Assembly (NCBI GenBank): GCA_026182355.1
Contig: JAPFBL010000602.1
Coordinates: 1-64,000, forward strand
Source of the DNA: Hermatobates lingyangjiaoensis
Lineage: Eukaryota > Arthropoda > Insecta > Hemiptera > Hermatobatidae
DNA: 64,000 nt
Direction: 5' to 3'
The notes beneath the pieces were generated by a model, which searched no databases, was not told the origin of the DNA, and worked only from the letters and a program-made list of their open reading frames with translations. The position numbers and the translations under genes were made by a program. Below, in pieces: positions 44,520-53,897 of this stretch; the first letter of the stretch is position 1; the number at the start of each line of letters is the position of its first letter.

Positions 44520-44602
44520 TCCGAGTAGCTCACTTCACCGTTCTGATGATGACATATCGTCCGAATAGCTCACTTCACCGTTCTGATGATGACATATCGT
44601 AG
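44520..44602. repeat. 41-bp tandem duplication
   Basis: CCGAGTAGCTCACTTCACCG at 44521 and CCGAATAGCTCACTTCACCG at 44562 begin two 41-bp units, each ending GATGATGACATATCGT. Confidence 0.9.
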
Positions 44603-44634
44603 TGGTTTTTTTTTCTTCTGTTTAACACACTCTG

Positions 44635-44800
44635 TGCTATATATATATAACAAACACTTTTTCTTTTTCTCGGAGTTTGGTCAGGTAAATATATGGAATC
44701 ACCTTTTTGCCAACGCTTCGTCTTTATTTCAAGACATCCTCAGGGCTATAAATGAAGGCTGGGTTCTGTTACATTACAACAACCGTTAACTCATATATAT
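44635..44800 (-). mobile_element. PLE-terminal repeat family C-like
   Basis: The reverse strand carries CTGAGGA-T-GTCTT-GAAATA-AAGAC-GAAGCG (44715-44743), with the GAGTTTGGTCAGG edge shared with 22465-22715. The 5-bp stem differs from the other families but pairs fully. Confidence 0.7.
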
Positions 44801-44807
44801 ATATATA

Positions 44808-45005
44808 AAGATTTCACATAAACACGTGAAACAACAATCAATGATTAAACCACAATAAGAATGGGAAAACAAGACTAAGATCTTTCAACCGTAACAAGCG
44901 GTCTTCGTCAGAGTTGGGTTTTTGACTCTGACGAAGACCGCTTGTTACGGTTGAAAGATCTTAGTCTTGTTTTCCCATTCTTATTGTGGTTTAATCATTG
45001 ATATA
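44808..45005. mobile_element. Near-perfect palindrome of two family A copies
   Basis: A reverse-strand copy (44812-44911) and a forward copy (44914-45002) meet at the GTTGGGTTTTTGACTCTGAC junction. Each contains a full core (ACCG/CGGT stem, GAAAGATCTTAGTCTTG). The terminal hairpin ATTTCAC/GTGAAAC survives only in the left copy. Arms differ by almost nothing. Confidence 0.9.
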
Positions 45006-45029
45006 TACATATTTAAACAGGAAAAAGAT

Positions 45030-45355
45030 CCAAAAGGACAATAAACGTTTTACGATGAATCACAAACACAGAACTGAGGAACAAACACACTTACTGTCTC
45101 TAATTTTTGGTTGAACCGTCATGAGGAGAGTTGAGAAAGGGACACCAAGCGCACTTGTGAAGCACTTGTTAGAGACAGTAAGTGTGTTTGTTCCTTAGTT
45201 CTGTGTTTGTGATTCATCGTGAAACGTATATATATATAGCACAGATGGGCCTCCAACCGTCTCTGAACCAGTGTGCTTGGTTTCCCTGAAGACGGTTCAA
45301 ACCAAAAATTAGATACTGTAAGTGTGTGCTTTTAATTTCTCTATATTTCTTTTTC
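45030..45355. mobile_element. Family M foldback and an adjacent family M copy
   Basis: 45040-45230 is inverted: CACTTACTGTCTCTAATTTT on the left and GAGACAGTAAGTGTGTTTG on the right, with CGTTTTACGATGAATCACAA and its complement outside. A second forward copy (45240-45350) has CTGAAGACGGTTCAAACC and ATACTGTAAGTGTGTGC. Confidence 0.8.
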
Positions 45356-45362
45356 TACATTG

Positions 45363-45406
<44 letters not shown>
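45363..45406. repeat. (TA)n microsatellite
   Basis: About 22 TA units. Confidence 0.95.
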
Positions 45407-45409
<3 letters not shown>

Positions 45410-45439
45410 TGATAATCAAAATAACACTTGATATAATAG

Positions 45440-46103
45440 ATGGATTAATTTACCACAATGAAAACAATTTTTTAAAAACAATGCTCTAAGGCCTTTCGTT
45501 AATACATCTTCGGAGAGCAAGTGAACTAAAAAAACAATAAATACTTGCTAACTTGGCTGATTGAAATTTCCAGAATTGATGGCAACCCTGAATGTGTTTA
45601 ATGATGAAGTCTTCATCTGTCTAATTATCCCGTTAATCAAAACTTCATCTAATTTGTAGAGTCCTAGGCTATTGTTCATTAATTTCTCATAAAAGTTCTT
45701 TATGAGTGCACTTTCTACGATATTTCTTCTTCTTTCTGAAGACACATATATTAATTCATTTGCTTCATCCCAGTTAATCACATGATTACTGTCTCTTATG
45801 TGAATGAACAAGGCACTCTTTTCGTCCTCTCTTCTGATGGAGTATTTGTGCTGTTTTATCCTTGTAAGAAGACCTTTGCTCGTCTGTCCAATGTAAGACA
45901 TTTCACAGTCAGTACATGGTATCCTGTATACACAACAGTCCATTCTTTTTGGCTTATTGTTAACAAGTCTGTTAAACAAGTTACCATCATTACTGAACAC
46001 AACAGAAACGTCCAATCTTTTCATAAATGAAGGCATATCTTTCAAACAAGGACTGTATGGAATGACTAACAAATTCCTTCTTGTGAACTGTTCTTCATTT
46101 TTT
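45440..46103 (-). mobile_element. Left arm of a 664-bp inverted repeat: PLE 3' end
   Basis: This arm is the reverse complement of 46158-46821 with no difference that I could find. It holds the end of a Penelope-like ORF and its 3' flank (CGTTAATACATCTTCGGAGAG). The arms are separated by about 54 bp, largely A runs. A (TA)n tract lies outside each arm (left 45363-45406, right 46822-46856). Confidence 0.9.
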
Positions 46104-46123
46104 AATATCATGGATTGTTTCAC
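45548..46123 (-). CDS. 5'-truncated PLE protein: linker and GIY-YIG endonuclease (left copy)
   Basis: A 191-codon frame. Residues 17-60 (RNLLVIPYSPCLKDMPSFMK onward) match the linker of Penelope-like proteins. Residues 64-140 form the GIY-YIG nuclease: VYRIPC (65-70), a C-x2-C pair at 70 and 73, SYIG (76-79), catalytic-type Arg88 followed by H92, SALFIHI with H108, H114 and W118, and Glu137. All key positions look intact. In PLEs this domain nicks target DNA for reverse transcription. The reverse transcriptase is absent, and a stop lies just upstream of the GTG start, next to an A/T run. The copy is therefore 5'-truncated and cannot move by itself. Expression is unlikely. Confidence 0.87.
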   Translation of the reverse strand: MKQSMILKNEEQFTRRNLLVIPYSPCLKDMPSFMKRLDVSVVFSNDGNLFNRLVNNKPKRMDCCVYRIPCTDCEMSYIGQTSKGLLTRIKQHKYSIRREDEKSALFIHIRDSNHVINWDEANELIYVSSERRRNIVESALIKNFYEKLMNNSLGLYKLDEVLINGIIRQMKTSSLNTFRVAINSGNFNQPS

Positions 46124-46157
46124 CTTTTAAAAAAAAAAAACCTTAAAAAAAAAAAAA
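46104..46157. other. Spacer of the inverted repeat, A-rich
   Basis: Holds the last bases unique to the left copy (ATATCATGGATTGTTTCACC), then two A runs, of about 12 and about 20, separated by CCTT. Confidence 0.85.
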
Positions 46158-46817
46158 AAAAAATGAAGAACAGTTCACAAGAAGGAATTTGTTAGTCATT
46201 CCATACAGTCCTTGTTTGAAAGATATGCCTTCATTTATGAAAAGATTGGACGTTTCTGTTGTGTTCAGTAATGATGGTAACTTGTTTAACAGACTTGTTA
46301 ACAATAAGCCAAAAAGAATGGACTGTTGTGTATACAGGATACCATGTACTGACTGTGAAATGTCTTACATTGGACAGACGAGCAAAGGTCTTCTTACAAG
46401 GATAAAACAGCACAAATACTCCATCAGAAGAGAGGACGAAAAGAGTGCCTTGTTCATTCACATAAGAGACAGTAATCATGTGATTAACTGGGATGAAGCA
46501 AATGAATTAATATATGTGTCTTCAGAAAGAAGAAGAAATATCGTAGAAAGTGCACTCATAAAGAACTTTTATGAGAAATTAATGAACAATAGCCTAGGAC
46601 TCTACAAATTAGATGAAGTTTTGATTAACGGGATAATTAGACAGATGAAGACTTCATCATTAAACACATTCAGGGTTGCCATCAATTCTGGAAATTTCAA
46701 TCAGCCAAGTTAGCAAGTATTTATTGTTTTTTTAGTTCACTTGCTCTCCGAAGATGTATTAACGAAAGGCCTTAGAGCATTGTTTTTAAAAAATTGTTTT
46801 CATTGTGGTAAATTAAT

Positions 46818-46821
<4 letters not shown>
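46158..46821 (+). mobile_element. Right arm of the 664-bp inverted repeat: PLE 3' end
   Basis: Mirror of 45440-46103. After the stop codon at 46711-46713 it carries CCGAAGATGTATTAACGAAAGG (46748-46769), a weak form of the CTGANGA-stem-GAAA motif. This ties that motif to the end of a PLE frame. Confidence 0.9.
46189..46713 (+). CDS. 5'-truncated PLE protein: linker and GIY-YIG endonuclease (right copy)
   Basis: The 174 residues are identical to residues 18-191 of the left copy, including all GIY-YIG positions. The frame can be read a few codons further 5' (NEEQFTRRN) into the A run before a stop, so the first codon given (TTG) is arbitrary. Identity also holds in the antisense frame, so the DNA itself is unchanged. 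The duplication is very recent, or an assembly artefact. Confidence 0.85.
   Translation: MLVIPYSPCLKDMPSFMKRLDVSVVFSNDGNLFNRLVNNKPKRMDCCVYRIPCTDCEMSYIGQTSKGLLTRIKQHKYSIRREDEKSALFIHIRDSNHVINWDEANELIYVSSERRRNIVESALIKNFYEKLMNNSLGLYKLDEVLINGIIRQMKTSSLNTFRVAINSGNFNQPS

Positions 46822-46856
<35 letters not shown>
46822..46856. repeat. (TA)n microsatellite
   Basis: Borders the right PLE arm. Confidence 0.95.
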
Positions 46857-46858
<2 letters not shown>

Positions 46859-46859
46859 A

Positions 46860-47280
46860 CTGTATATTGGCAGCAGATTCTCTTGTAAACATATTTTATT
46901 AAAGTAAACGGAAACTTCCGCATTCACAACTTATCTTAACTAGAAAACACCAGCAAACTGGACTTGTTTTTTCACAGTGGTTGTCTATTTCTATTTATCC
47001 TCTTAATTTTAATAATTTTAATGTTTGTTTAACCTTTTCAAAATTGTTATTATGTTAGTTTACCCTTAATCAGTTTATACTATATACCTGATGATGATTT
47101 CAGTGAAATCGAAAGCTTGTAAGTAAAAATATGTTATTGAGAAATTATTTCATGGATGCCTCTGGGACAACTCCTTCATGAAATCACTTCCTACCAAAGA
47201 AAACTAGTTAGAAACTAGAAAACACCAGCAAAAAGGTCGTAAATGCGGAAGCTGCCATCTACTTTAATGATATATATATG
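46860..47280. mobile_element. PLE-terminal repeat family E
   Basis: Contains the clearest motif of its kind at 47088-47114: CTGATGA-T-GATTTC-AGT-GAAATC-GAAAGC, a perfect 6-bp stem. AACTAGAAAACACCAGCAAA occurs both at 46938 and at 47213, and GGAA-CTTCCGCATT is echoed as AATGCGGAAGCTGCC at 47245, so the ends are partly repeated. Confidence 0.7.
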
Positions 47281-47285
47281 TATAA

Positions 47286-47603
47286 AGGTGTGTTTTCTAA
47301 TCGGGATTCGGTCAATTTTCTAGGATAAAAAATTAAACTCTCGTTGCCAATGTTTCGATTTTATTTAAAACATTTTTCATAGGCCTACAAACAAAGGATA
47401 ATAAGAAATCACATATCAACATCAAACATATACACAATATGAAAATGGATTGTTACAACTTATGAATATTACAAGCAGAACTATTTCAGAGATACATATA
47501 ACAATATTACTTACAGAAGTAAGAATTTTTTAACTAAGAAAATGAAATTTACATTATTTAAAGGAACAACAATGTTAACCGGACAAAACATTCAACTAGA
47601 CTC
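47286..47603. mobile_element. TIR element family G, copy 3, with a 130-bp insert
   Basis: The left end AGGTGTGTTTTCTAATCGG is intact, but the right terminal repeat is lost. Compared with 27130-27337, a 130-bp segment (about 47385-47514) interrupts CATAGGC|AGAAGTAAG. The insert is AT-rich with no known family. Confidence 0.8.
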
Positions 47604-47929
47604 TTGTCGAAAATTCTAGATTGAAGATAGATAAAAATCTAGAAAAGTCGAGATAATTTCCAGATTTCTTATCTCAGTTTTCCATTTGTCAGGTACTGAG
47701 TGTAAAACACTCCAAAAGATTTATTTATTAACTCCGTTTATTCTTCAAATATTACAATACGAAATAAAAACCAACATTTCGATCTTCTTATACCATTCTC
47801 AAGGTGTAAATAAAAAAAGCTTTATCACATATAAACCTACTAACTAATTAAAAATTATACAAGTTCAATATTAAATTAAACATGATAAATCTTTTATTGT
47901 CTACTGGTTTCCTGATAATTTTTTAACCA
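47604..47929. other. AT-rich, with a PLE-terminal-like fragment
   Basis: 47780-47815 has AACCAACATTTCGATCTTC and CATTCTCAAGGTG, the reverse-strand form of the CTTGAGA...GAAATGTTGG layout with a poor stem. The rest is unrecognised. Confidence 0.4.
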
Positions 47930-48694
47930 TTTTTACTTTACTATAAGTAAAGTATAGTGATCGTGAAAAAATTCGATCTCGATTTTGACGGAATTACATG
48001 TTTTGAGGTCCCAGAAGTCGTTTTATGAAGTTTTTTCGATGATGTCTGTGTGTGTGTGGGTGGGTGAGTGTGTTAGCATTGCTTGTTACCACGCTACGGT
48101 CCAGAATCTTTGATGGATCAAGTTGATATTTTACACAAAAAATGGGCCCCATAAAGACGAAGATCCCTATTGTTTGGAAGAATTATGCATGATGGGAAAG
48201 TCACTTTTTTTGCCAAAAACCGTTTTTTTTTAAAACATTTATTTCTCCTAAACTGATAACCCTAGAGTTTTGAAATTTTGACATTATCTTTGAGGTTACA
48301 AATCGAACAAACGAAAAATATATTCAGAATTTTAAAACAACAGGAAATATTTTTTTCAATAAAATGTAACAATTTTGACTTATAATTCAATCTCAAACCT
48401 TTTGAGAGCGATACAAGCCATACTGTTTGATGGATCAAAATGAAACTATGCCTATATATAGAACATTATGTGGAAAATGAGTTGAAATATTTTTTTTCAA
48501 AATTACATTCGCTAATGGGGCGTTACAGTACGATTTCTGTTTTCAGAAAATGTTTTTTTGACGCTAAACAGCTCATTAAAAAATAATGAAAATTTGACCA
48601 GAAATGGAACAAAAAATTAGCAATTCATAAAAAAAAAAATCATGAAGTTTCAATTACGGGAAAGAGCAATAACGCTATAAAAACTGTTTGTTTA
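47930..48694 (+). repeat. Repeat family D, left part, interrupted by the hAT element
   Basis: Begins ACTATAAGTAAAGTATAGTG and includes ACATGTTTTGAGGTCCCAG and a short (GT)n. The sequence resumes after the hAT insertion at 49137. Internal repeats of TTTGATGGATCAA are present (48111, 48429). Confidence 0.6.
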
Positions 48695-48702
48695 TCCTAG
48701 AC
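48695..48702. repeat. Left 8-bp target-site duplication
   Basis: TCCTAGAC, repeated exactly at 49129-49136. Confidence 0.95.
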
Positions 48703-49128
48703 CAGGCGTGGGGAACCCGCGGCCTTAAGGCCGCATGTGGCCTTTTGAACCGTGAAATGCGGCCTTCTACAGTTTGTTGAGAAAAATGTTTCAAAATATA
48801 AAGAATTACAATTATGGTAATAAAGACAAAAAAATTCTGGCATTTAGGAAGAAGACTATTCATTAATCATTACTTGAAAAGTCTAAGCTTATGGAAAATA
48901 ATTTTCTTGGGTTAACAAATGTAATAAACGAAGGCAGTAAGGACATTATTGAATCTTTTGAAAGATGCAAAACAGATTTAGATGTACTGATCTAGTAACA
49001 TAATTATAGATCAAGTATTTTACAATATAACTATTATATAAGAATTTGCTTATCTATTCTTGGTGGCCTTTTGGGGAAGTGGACGGTGCTGAAATGGCCT
49101 TTACTCCAAGAAAGGTTCCCCACCCCTG
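48703..49128. mobile_element. Non-autonomous hAT transposon (426 bp)
   Basis: The left end CAGGCGTGGGGAACC and right end GGTTCCCCACCCCTG are inverted repeats with one mismatch. The element is flanked by the exact 8-bp duplication TCCTAGAC, the hallmark of hAT transposition. The sub-terminal GCGGCCTTAAGGCCGC and AATGCGGCC words are also typical of this hAT group. There is no transposase. An internal segment near 48870-48985 may be a deletion remnant of coding sequence, but I cannot support a frame. Confidence 0.95.
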
Positions 49129-49136
49129 TCCTAGAC
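49129..49136. repeat. Right 8-bp target-site duplication
   Basis: TCCTAGAC, identical to 48695-48702. Confidence 0.95.
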
Positions 49137-49400
49137 CAAGTAAGAAATCACCTGCTATACTTGTCGAATTTTTTATACTTTTTTACATTGTTTACATTGA
49201 CTTAGAAATTTTTTGAGCGAATCCACTGAGATAAAATTGATATTTATAAAGGAAAAATTTAAATAGTTTATTGACTTATACGAGATGTAAGAGGAATAAT
49301 ATTTTTACATGTAAAAAAAATCACCACCAATAAACATAAATAAATTACCTTTGTCTTCCATGGCATGATGGATTTGTCTCATAAAATGCTTTAATAAATC
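49137..49400 (+). repeat. Continuation of the interrupted repeat, Helitron-leader-like
   Basis: TTTACATTGACTTAGAAATT, TGAGCGAATCC and TTACCTTTGTCTTCCATGGC resemble 54545-54745 inside the Helitron (TTTTCATTGACTTGGAGAG, TCCGATGCATTCCTTGG). This links the two loci by a shared, decayed element. Confidence 0.55.
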
Positions 49401-51114
49401 TATATATTGCACTCTTGAGCAAAACTTAATATCAGTTACAATTACATTATCATTGTGAATTGTAGTAACTTTCCATGATATTGAAATGTGAGAAATACTT
49501 GAGAAATCAAGAAAGAGGACTTATGTTTGTTGAGAAATATCCAGTTTTTTTACTATTCTAGTCTAATAGTTCATATTTATTATTTTCAAAAATTAGATGC
49601 TCCCAACTATAAAAGATTTAAATTATATTGAACAGCTGGCTTTGACTTCGATTTGAGTATGTAAACTGGCTAATTACTAATATATTATTTCTCAATATAC
49701 ATTCATAGCAAACTTATAACAGAGTACAGGAGGCAGGAAAAGGATAACACTCATTCAGAAAAAATTCGTATATATGTTATTTGACAAAGGGGAAGGAAAA
49801 TGATCTTATTAAGAAGCCATAAAATTCCCAGTATAATAATTCTATAAACAACCAAAAATGTAAAAGGTAATTCAAAATTGAAATCTTTCGTTTAGAGATT
49901 AATAAATGTAATTATCGTACATCTTTAATTATAAATCATCTTAAACAACATTTTTTCTTCGCTGTTTATGATGTTTTTCCGAGAAAAAAAAGGGTATTTT
50001 CCTGTTTTAAATTTGAAAATTTTACTTTAATATTCAGCGTAGAAAGATGTCAAGTAAACGATGTAAGAAATCCACTGGCTATTGTATGTTTAGTTAATAT
50101 TTATAAAAGAAACACTGATAGAAGGGGACTATTTTAAAATGAGATAGTTTAGACGGCATGTGATTGGTGCACCGGTAGAGCTAAGTCATTCTGAAAAGGC
50201 GCTAATACACTCCTATTTTAGTCCTCCGCGTTCTTCCTGGAAGCTTTCTAACTGTTTTAACCTCTCTATAGTTTATTGTGTTCACCAGTTAATTCTTTTA
50301 ATAATACTTCAAATAGTAAGTACATATTTTATCTTATTTTTGTATCTTTAATGATTACTTAATTAGTCTAATACTAAATATTATTTCTTTCATATTAGCA
50401 ATTAAAACGATTCCACAAACTAGATAGACCAAAAGAAACAGTACACATAAAAAATTTCACAAAAACTTACTATTATATTTGGACTGCCTCGTAGAAAGAT
50501 GTAATTTACTACAATGAAGAGCGACTTTTATGTGTGATGTTTCTCTGGAATTATTTTCATAAAAATATATCAAAATAATTAATTAGTTCTTAAATAACTA
50601 CTACTAATACATATAATAAAGCAATGAATAAATTTATTTTTAGTTAATTTATGTTATTTTGAGCCTTATAGACTAAATTTGTTATAGTGAAAATAATTAA
50701 AAATACTTGACAGTAGATTATTTAAATTCTTAAAGTAGTAGTAGTAGTAGATTAAATTTATTATCTTATATTTACAAAATTAAGGTTATGTTCATCTGTG
50801 TTTCCTAACCAAACATATATTTTCTGATGTTTTCCATTCATACAACTTTTAAGTTATATTAAATTTGATTTGAGTATGTAAAATTGGTTAATTACTGATA
50901 TATTTTTTCTCAATATCTATTTACAGCAGCGTTATAACCGAATATAGCACAAAGGAAAAAGTTACTTATGTTATGTATGGTGTGAAAAGCTACTGGTTGT
51001 TGACTTTTTTGTGTTTATGAATCTTATGATCTTTGAGTAATATTGAATTAAGAGGAATGGACTCCTTAGTTTTATTTTACCAAACAGATACTAATTTAAG
51101 CTGATTCTAAGGTG
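49401..51114. other. AT-rich stretch, nothing recognised
   Basis: No repeat family or gene. A short unique patch at 50155-50245 (GGTGCACCGGTAGAGC) is unexplained. GATTTGAGTATGTAAA(A/C)T recurs at 49651 and 50866, each followed by TGG(C/T)TAATTACT(A/G)ATATATT and TCTCAATAT, i.e. a diverged direct repeat. Confidence 0.4.
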
Positions 51115-51425
51115 ATTAGATGACTGACTTTTTCAGAATCAGGTCCTCAGCTAAATATGACTACCTAATGACTTCACGTTATACAATACCTCAGACAATG
51201 CAAATCCGCAAGACCATACGACCACGAATGTGACTCCTTCCATATTCGTGAAGGACGTCCTGACAGACTGACGTCCCATCCCCGTCCTTAACAATGATTT
51301 CTGACCTTAACAAAAAATGCAGGATGAGAATTTAGCAGTAGTGGTCCTCTGGTCCAGGACTGCTAATTACGACGTGCACTGACGTGCATAGAATATTCGT
51401 TGGTCTTGGATATCCATTGGCTATA
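51115..51425. other. Unique island with octamer-like and CG-rich words
   Basis: Contains CAATGCAAATCCGC, GCTAATTACGACGTGC and TTCGTGAAGGACGTCCTGAC. Balanced composition, no coding frame and no repeat match. Candidate regulatory element. Confidence 0.33.
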
Positions 51426-52534
51426 GAAACAAAAGTCATTTTCTTCTGTAACAGATTATTTTGTAACACGATATCATCACTTTGAATTTAGAAAAGTGTT
51501 ATTACTGCTGTGGTAATGCAGATGATATTATATGCATCAATATGTGATATACGAAAATGAGGGCATATATTGATAAGTGAATCAATCAGTATCTGTACTA
51601 CCTACATGAATGAAAGAGTAATAAACATCTCCCATTTAGACATTTATATTATGTCTACAAGGTACATTATCTACCCAAGAGATTTGATATTATATTTACT
51701 TATTGTAAAGTTGAGTGCAGGCCACTCCAGATTTTCTTAATATATATTTGGTAATATTTTTGTAACAAACTTTTTACTAAAGTAAATTTAGATTATTTAC
51801 TTTATTTACTTTATTTTAGAGAATGGATTATTTCTCCATGACCTTGTATCTGATATGTTTTCTCTGGAGCTGTAAGAGGATTTTTCTTTTTAAGTTTTTC
51901 TAAACGCTTCTGATAATTTATTTATGAGAACTAAATTTTTGCTGCAGCCTTTCAATTGTTTCTTCATTGAGTGGAGGGAAATAAGGGGGAAGGTCATGAC
52001 CTATGTTAAAGAATCATAGGTCACAGTCTAACTGGAATGAATTAACGACATCGCGAAGAGAGAAAAAAGAAACTCTTTCTGCCACTTGGGCGTCATATAT
52101 AACGTTAAGTTGTTCTTCTTTCTATTTCATTTATGATTACATTGTATGTATTATGAATAAATAAATAATGAATATAATGGAATAAGATTACTTTCAAAAC
52201 ATTTAATAAAAAAAAACAAACAATAATTTTCATAATGTCATTTAACTATTCAGAGGACCTTTAAACGTGTGAAAGCAGCGTTCCCAAGTGTCGTCACGTG
52301 GCACTTGTCCATGCTGACGCAATAGACTGATCTTAAGATCACTATCTGATATCATGCTGCTGCCTAAACTAAACAACTAACAGTCTAAATTTATAGCTCT
52401 AATATGGTAACTACTTCAAGAAGATATAAATTAAAAAAAAAATTCTGTAAGTGCCACATGACTTTCATTCATCTTATTATGAATATGTATTAACATAAAT
52501 TCAAATTATTTAACAACCTGTGGATTTTATTTTG
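51426..52534. other. AT-rich; less AT-rich patches at 52010-52110 and 52250-52370
   Basis: The patches (e.g. GTCACGTGGCACTTGTCC) are unique and non-coding. No function is assigned. Confidence 0.35.
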
Positions 52535-52772
52535 TTTAAACCGATCCGCTAGACGGTAATAACGACCGCCATTTACCGGCTTTTTGTTTTGTTTGGTGAT
52601 TCTAGAGATTCTAAAATTTTGGAGTCCTAAATTTTGCCTAACTAAAGTTCATTTCGAGTAGGGACCTTTAACGAGTACCTGACATCGTACAGGCTCGGGA
52701 CCAACCGACTTAACGTCCTCTCTGAGGAACGACGTGGTCAGATTTATTCACCTCCCGCGTGAATAAATCGAG
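52535..52772 (-). mobile_element. SINE, tail type 2, lacking the tRNA-like head
   Basis: Tail GTTTAAACCGATCCGCTAG, then TTTGGAGTCCTAAATTTTGC, the central AACGAGTACCTGACATCGTA block and CGCGTGAATAAATCGAGAGC. It stops where the tRNA-derived head should begin, so it is 5'-truncated. Confidence 0.85.
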
Positions 52773-53029
52773 AGCTCTTTGTTACCGTCTCTTTTCTTTC
52801 CTGTTGACAGTTCAAACCAATTTTAATTCTAATTTTTCCTTTAAAAGCTTCTGAAGAGTTGCATATATCCTTGCTTGCAGCTGAATTGTCTCTTGGATTC
52901 TACCTCTCTCCAATATATATATATATATATATATATATCGAAACGTCGGCCTAGGAAGAAATGTATTTTCTTTTATTTCACCTAGCCCTCAATAACAAAC
53001 TATAGAATATATATATATATATATAAATA
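52773..53029. other. Mixed sequence with (TA)n tracts
   Basis: (TA)n at 52913-52938 and 53009-53026, with ATCGAAACGTCGGCC between them, an isolated PLE-terminal end. Confidence 0.5.
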
Positions 53030-53129
53030 TATCAATGTTCAAACAACAATAAGAAATGAGAAAAAGAAATGGTTTAAACAGTAATAGTTTTTTTATGTGT
53101 TTATTGTGAAATTATGTAATATATATATA

Positions 53130-53183
<54 letters not shown>

Positions 53184-53295
53184 CCACAAAAAGATATGGG
53201 AAAACAAAACTAAGATCTTTCAACCGTAACAAGCAGTCTTCGTCAGAGTCAAAAACCCAATAGACGAAGACCCAAGACGAAGATCTTTAATTAAT
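53030..53295. mobile_element. Repeat family A pieces around a long (TA)n tract
   Basis: 53030-53118 has partial forward and reverse edges. (TA)n fills 53120-53181. 53185-53265 is a reverse-strand copy with the CTTTCAACCGTAACAAGCAG core. Confidence 0.8.
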
Positions 53296-53414
53296 TTTCT
53301 TTCTTTTTTATTAAGTATTATAATTATTATTGATTGTCATGGATTGATTGATTAATCAATTAATAGTTGTTAAAAATATATTTTTAATCATGATATATTT
53401 TTATTTCTCATATT
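53296..53414. other. AT-rich spacer
   Basis: No feature seen. Confidence 0.4.
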
Positions 53415-53476
53415 TTGCACTATTATATTTTCATTAGTTTATTATTTCTTATTTGTTTCCTTTGTCCACCTTCTAG

Positions 53477-53645
53477 ATTGATGGTTGTGGAGTGTGAAAC
53501 AGTCGAACTGTTGGACTTCAGTCATTCCCTGCAGTACACATTGCCTCCTGATTATGGTGCATGTCAAAATATAGAAGTGACATACATACGTCAGTATCAG
53601 TCTTTATATTATGTTCATTATAATTGTGCTATAAGCCGTTTCATG
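53477..53645 (+). other. Possible exon after a strong splice-acceptor-like sequence
   Basis: A pyrimidine-rich tract (TTTCCTTTGTCCACCTTCTAG) ends at 53476. The frame beyond it stays open for more than 50 codons: MVVECETVELLDFSHSL, then QYTLPPDYGACQNIEV, then TYIRQYQSLYYVHYNC. Composition is protein-like, unlike the flanking (TA)n. No family was recognised. It could be a terminal exon or a chance frame, and there is no second exon in sight. Confidence 0.22.
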
Positions 53646-53648
53646 TAT

Positions 53649-53649
<1 letters not shown>

Positions 53650-53730
<81 letters not shown>
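53650..53730. repeat. (TA)n microsatellite, about 80 bp
   Basis: Two long TA tracts separated by single-base slips. Confidence 0.95.
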
Positions 53731-53733
<3 letters not shown>

Positions 53734-53897
53734 CAAACCACAATATGAAATGGGAAAAAAGACTAAAATCTTTCAACCGTAACAGGCGGTTTTCGTCAGA
53801 GTTAAAAACCCAACTGAAAACCCTGAGGAAGACCGCTTGTTACGGTTGCAAGATATAGTCTTGTCTTTCCATTTTTTATTGTGGTTTGATCAAATAT
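53728..53897. mobile_element. Palindromic pair of repeat family A
   Basis: A reverse-strand copy (53730-53815) and a forward copy (53818-53892) are joined at AACCCAACTGAAAACCC. The right core reads CTGAGGAAGACCGC with the CCG/CGG stem kept. Both outer ends read TGATCAAA(CC)/GGTTTGATCA. Confidence 0.85.

Noticed and set aside
45782..46030. 82-codon frames antisense to the GIY-YIG frames (also 46231-46479)
   Set aside because: They are shadows of the PLE coding sequence.
53415..53732. 105-codon frame taken as a complete protein
   Set aside because: The end is Tyr-Ile from (TA)n and the start lies upstream of an acceptor-like site. Only the middle is kept, as a weak exon candidate.
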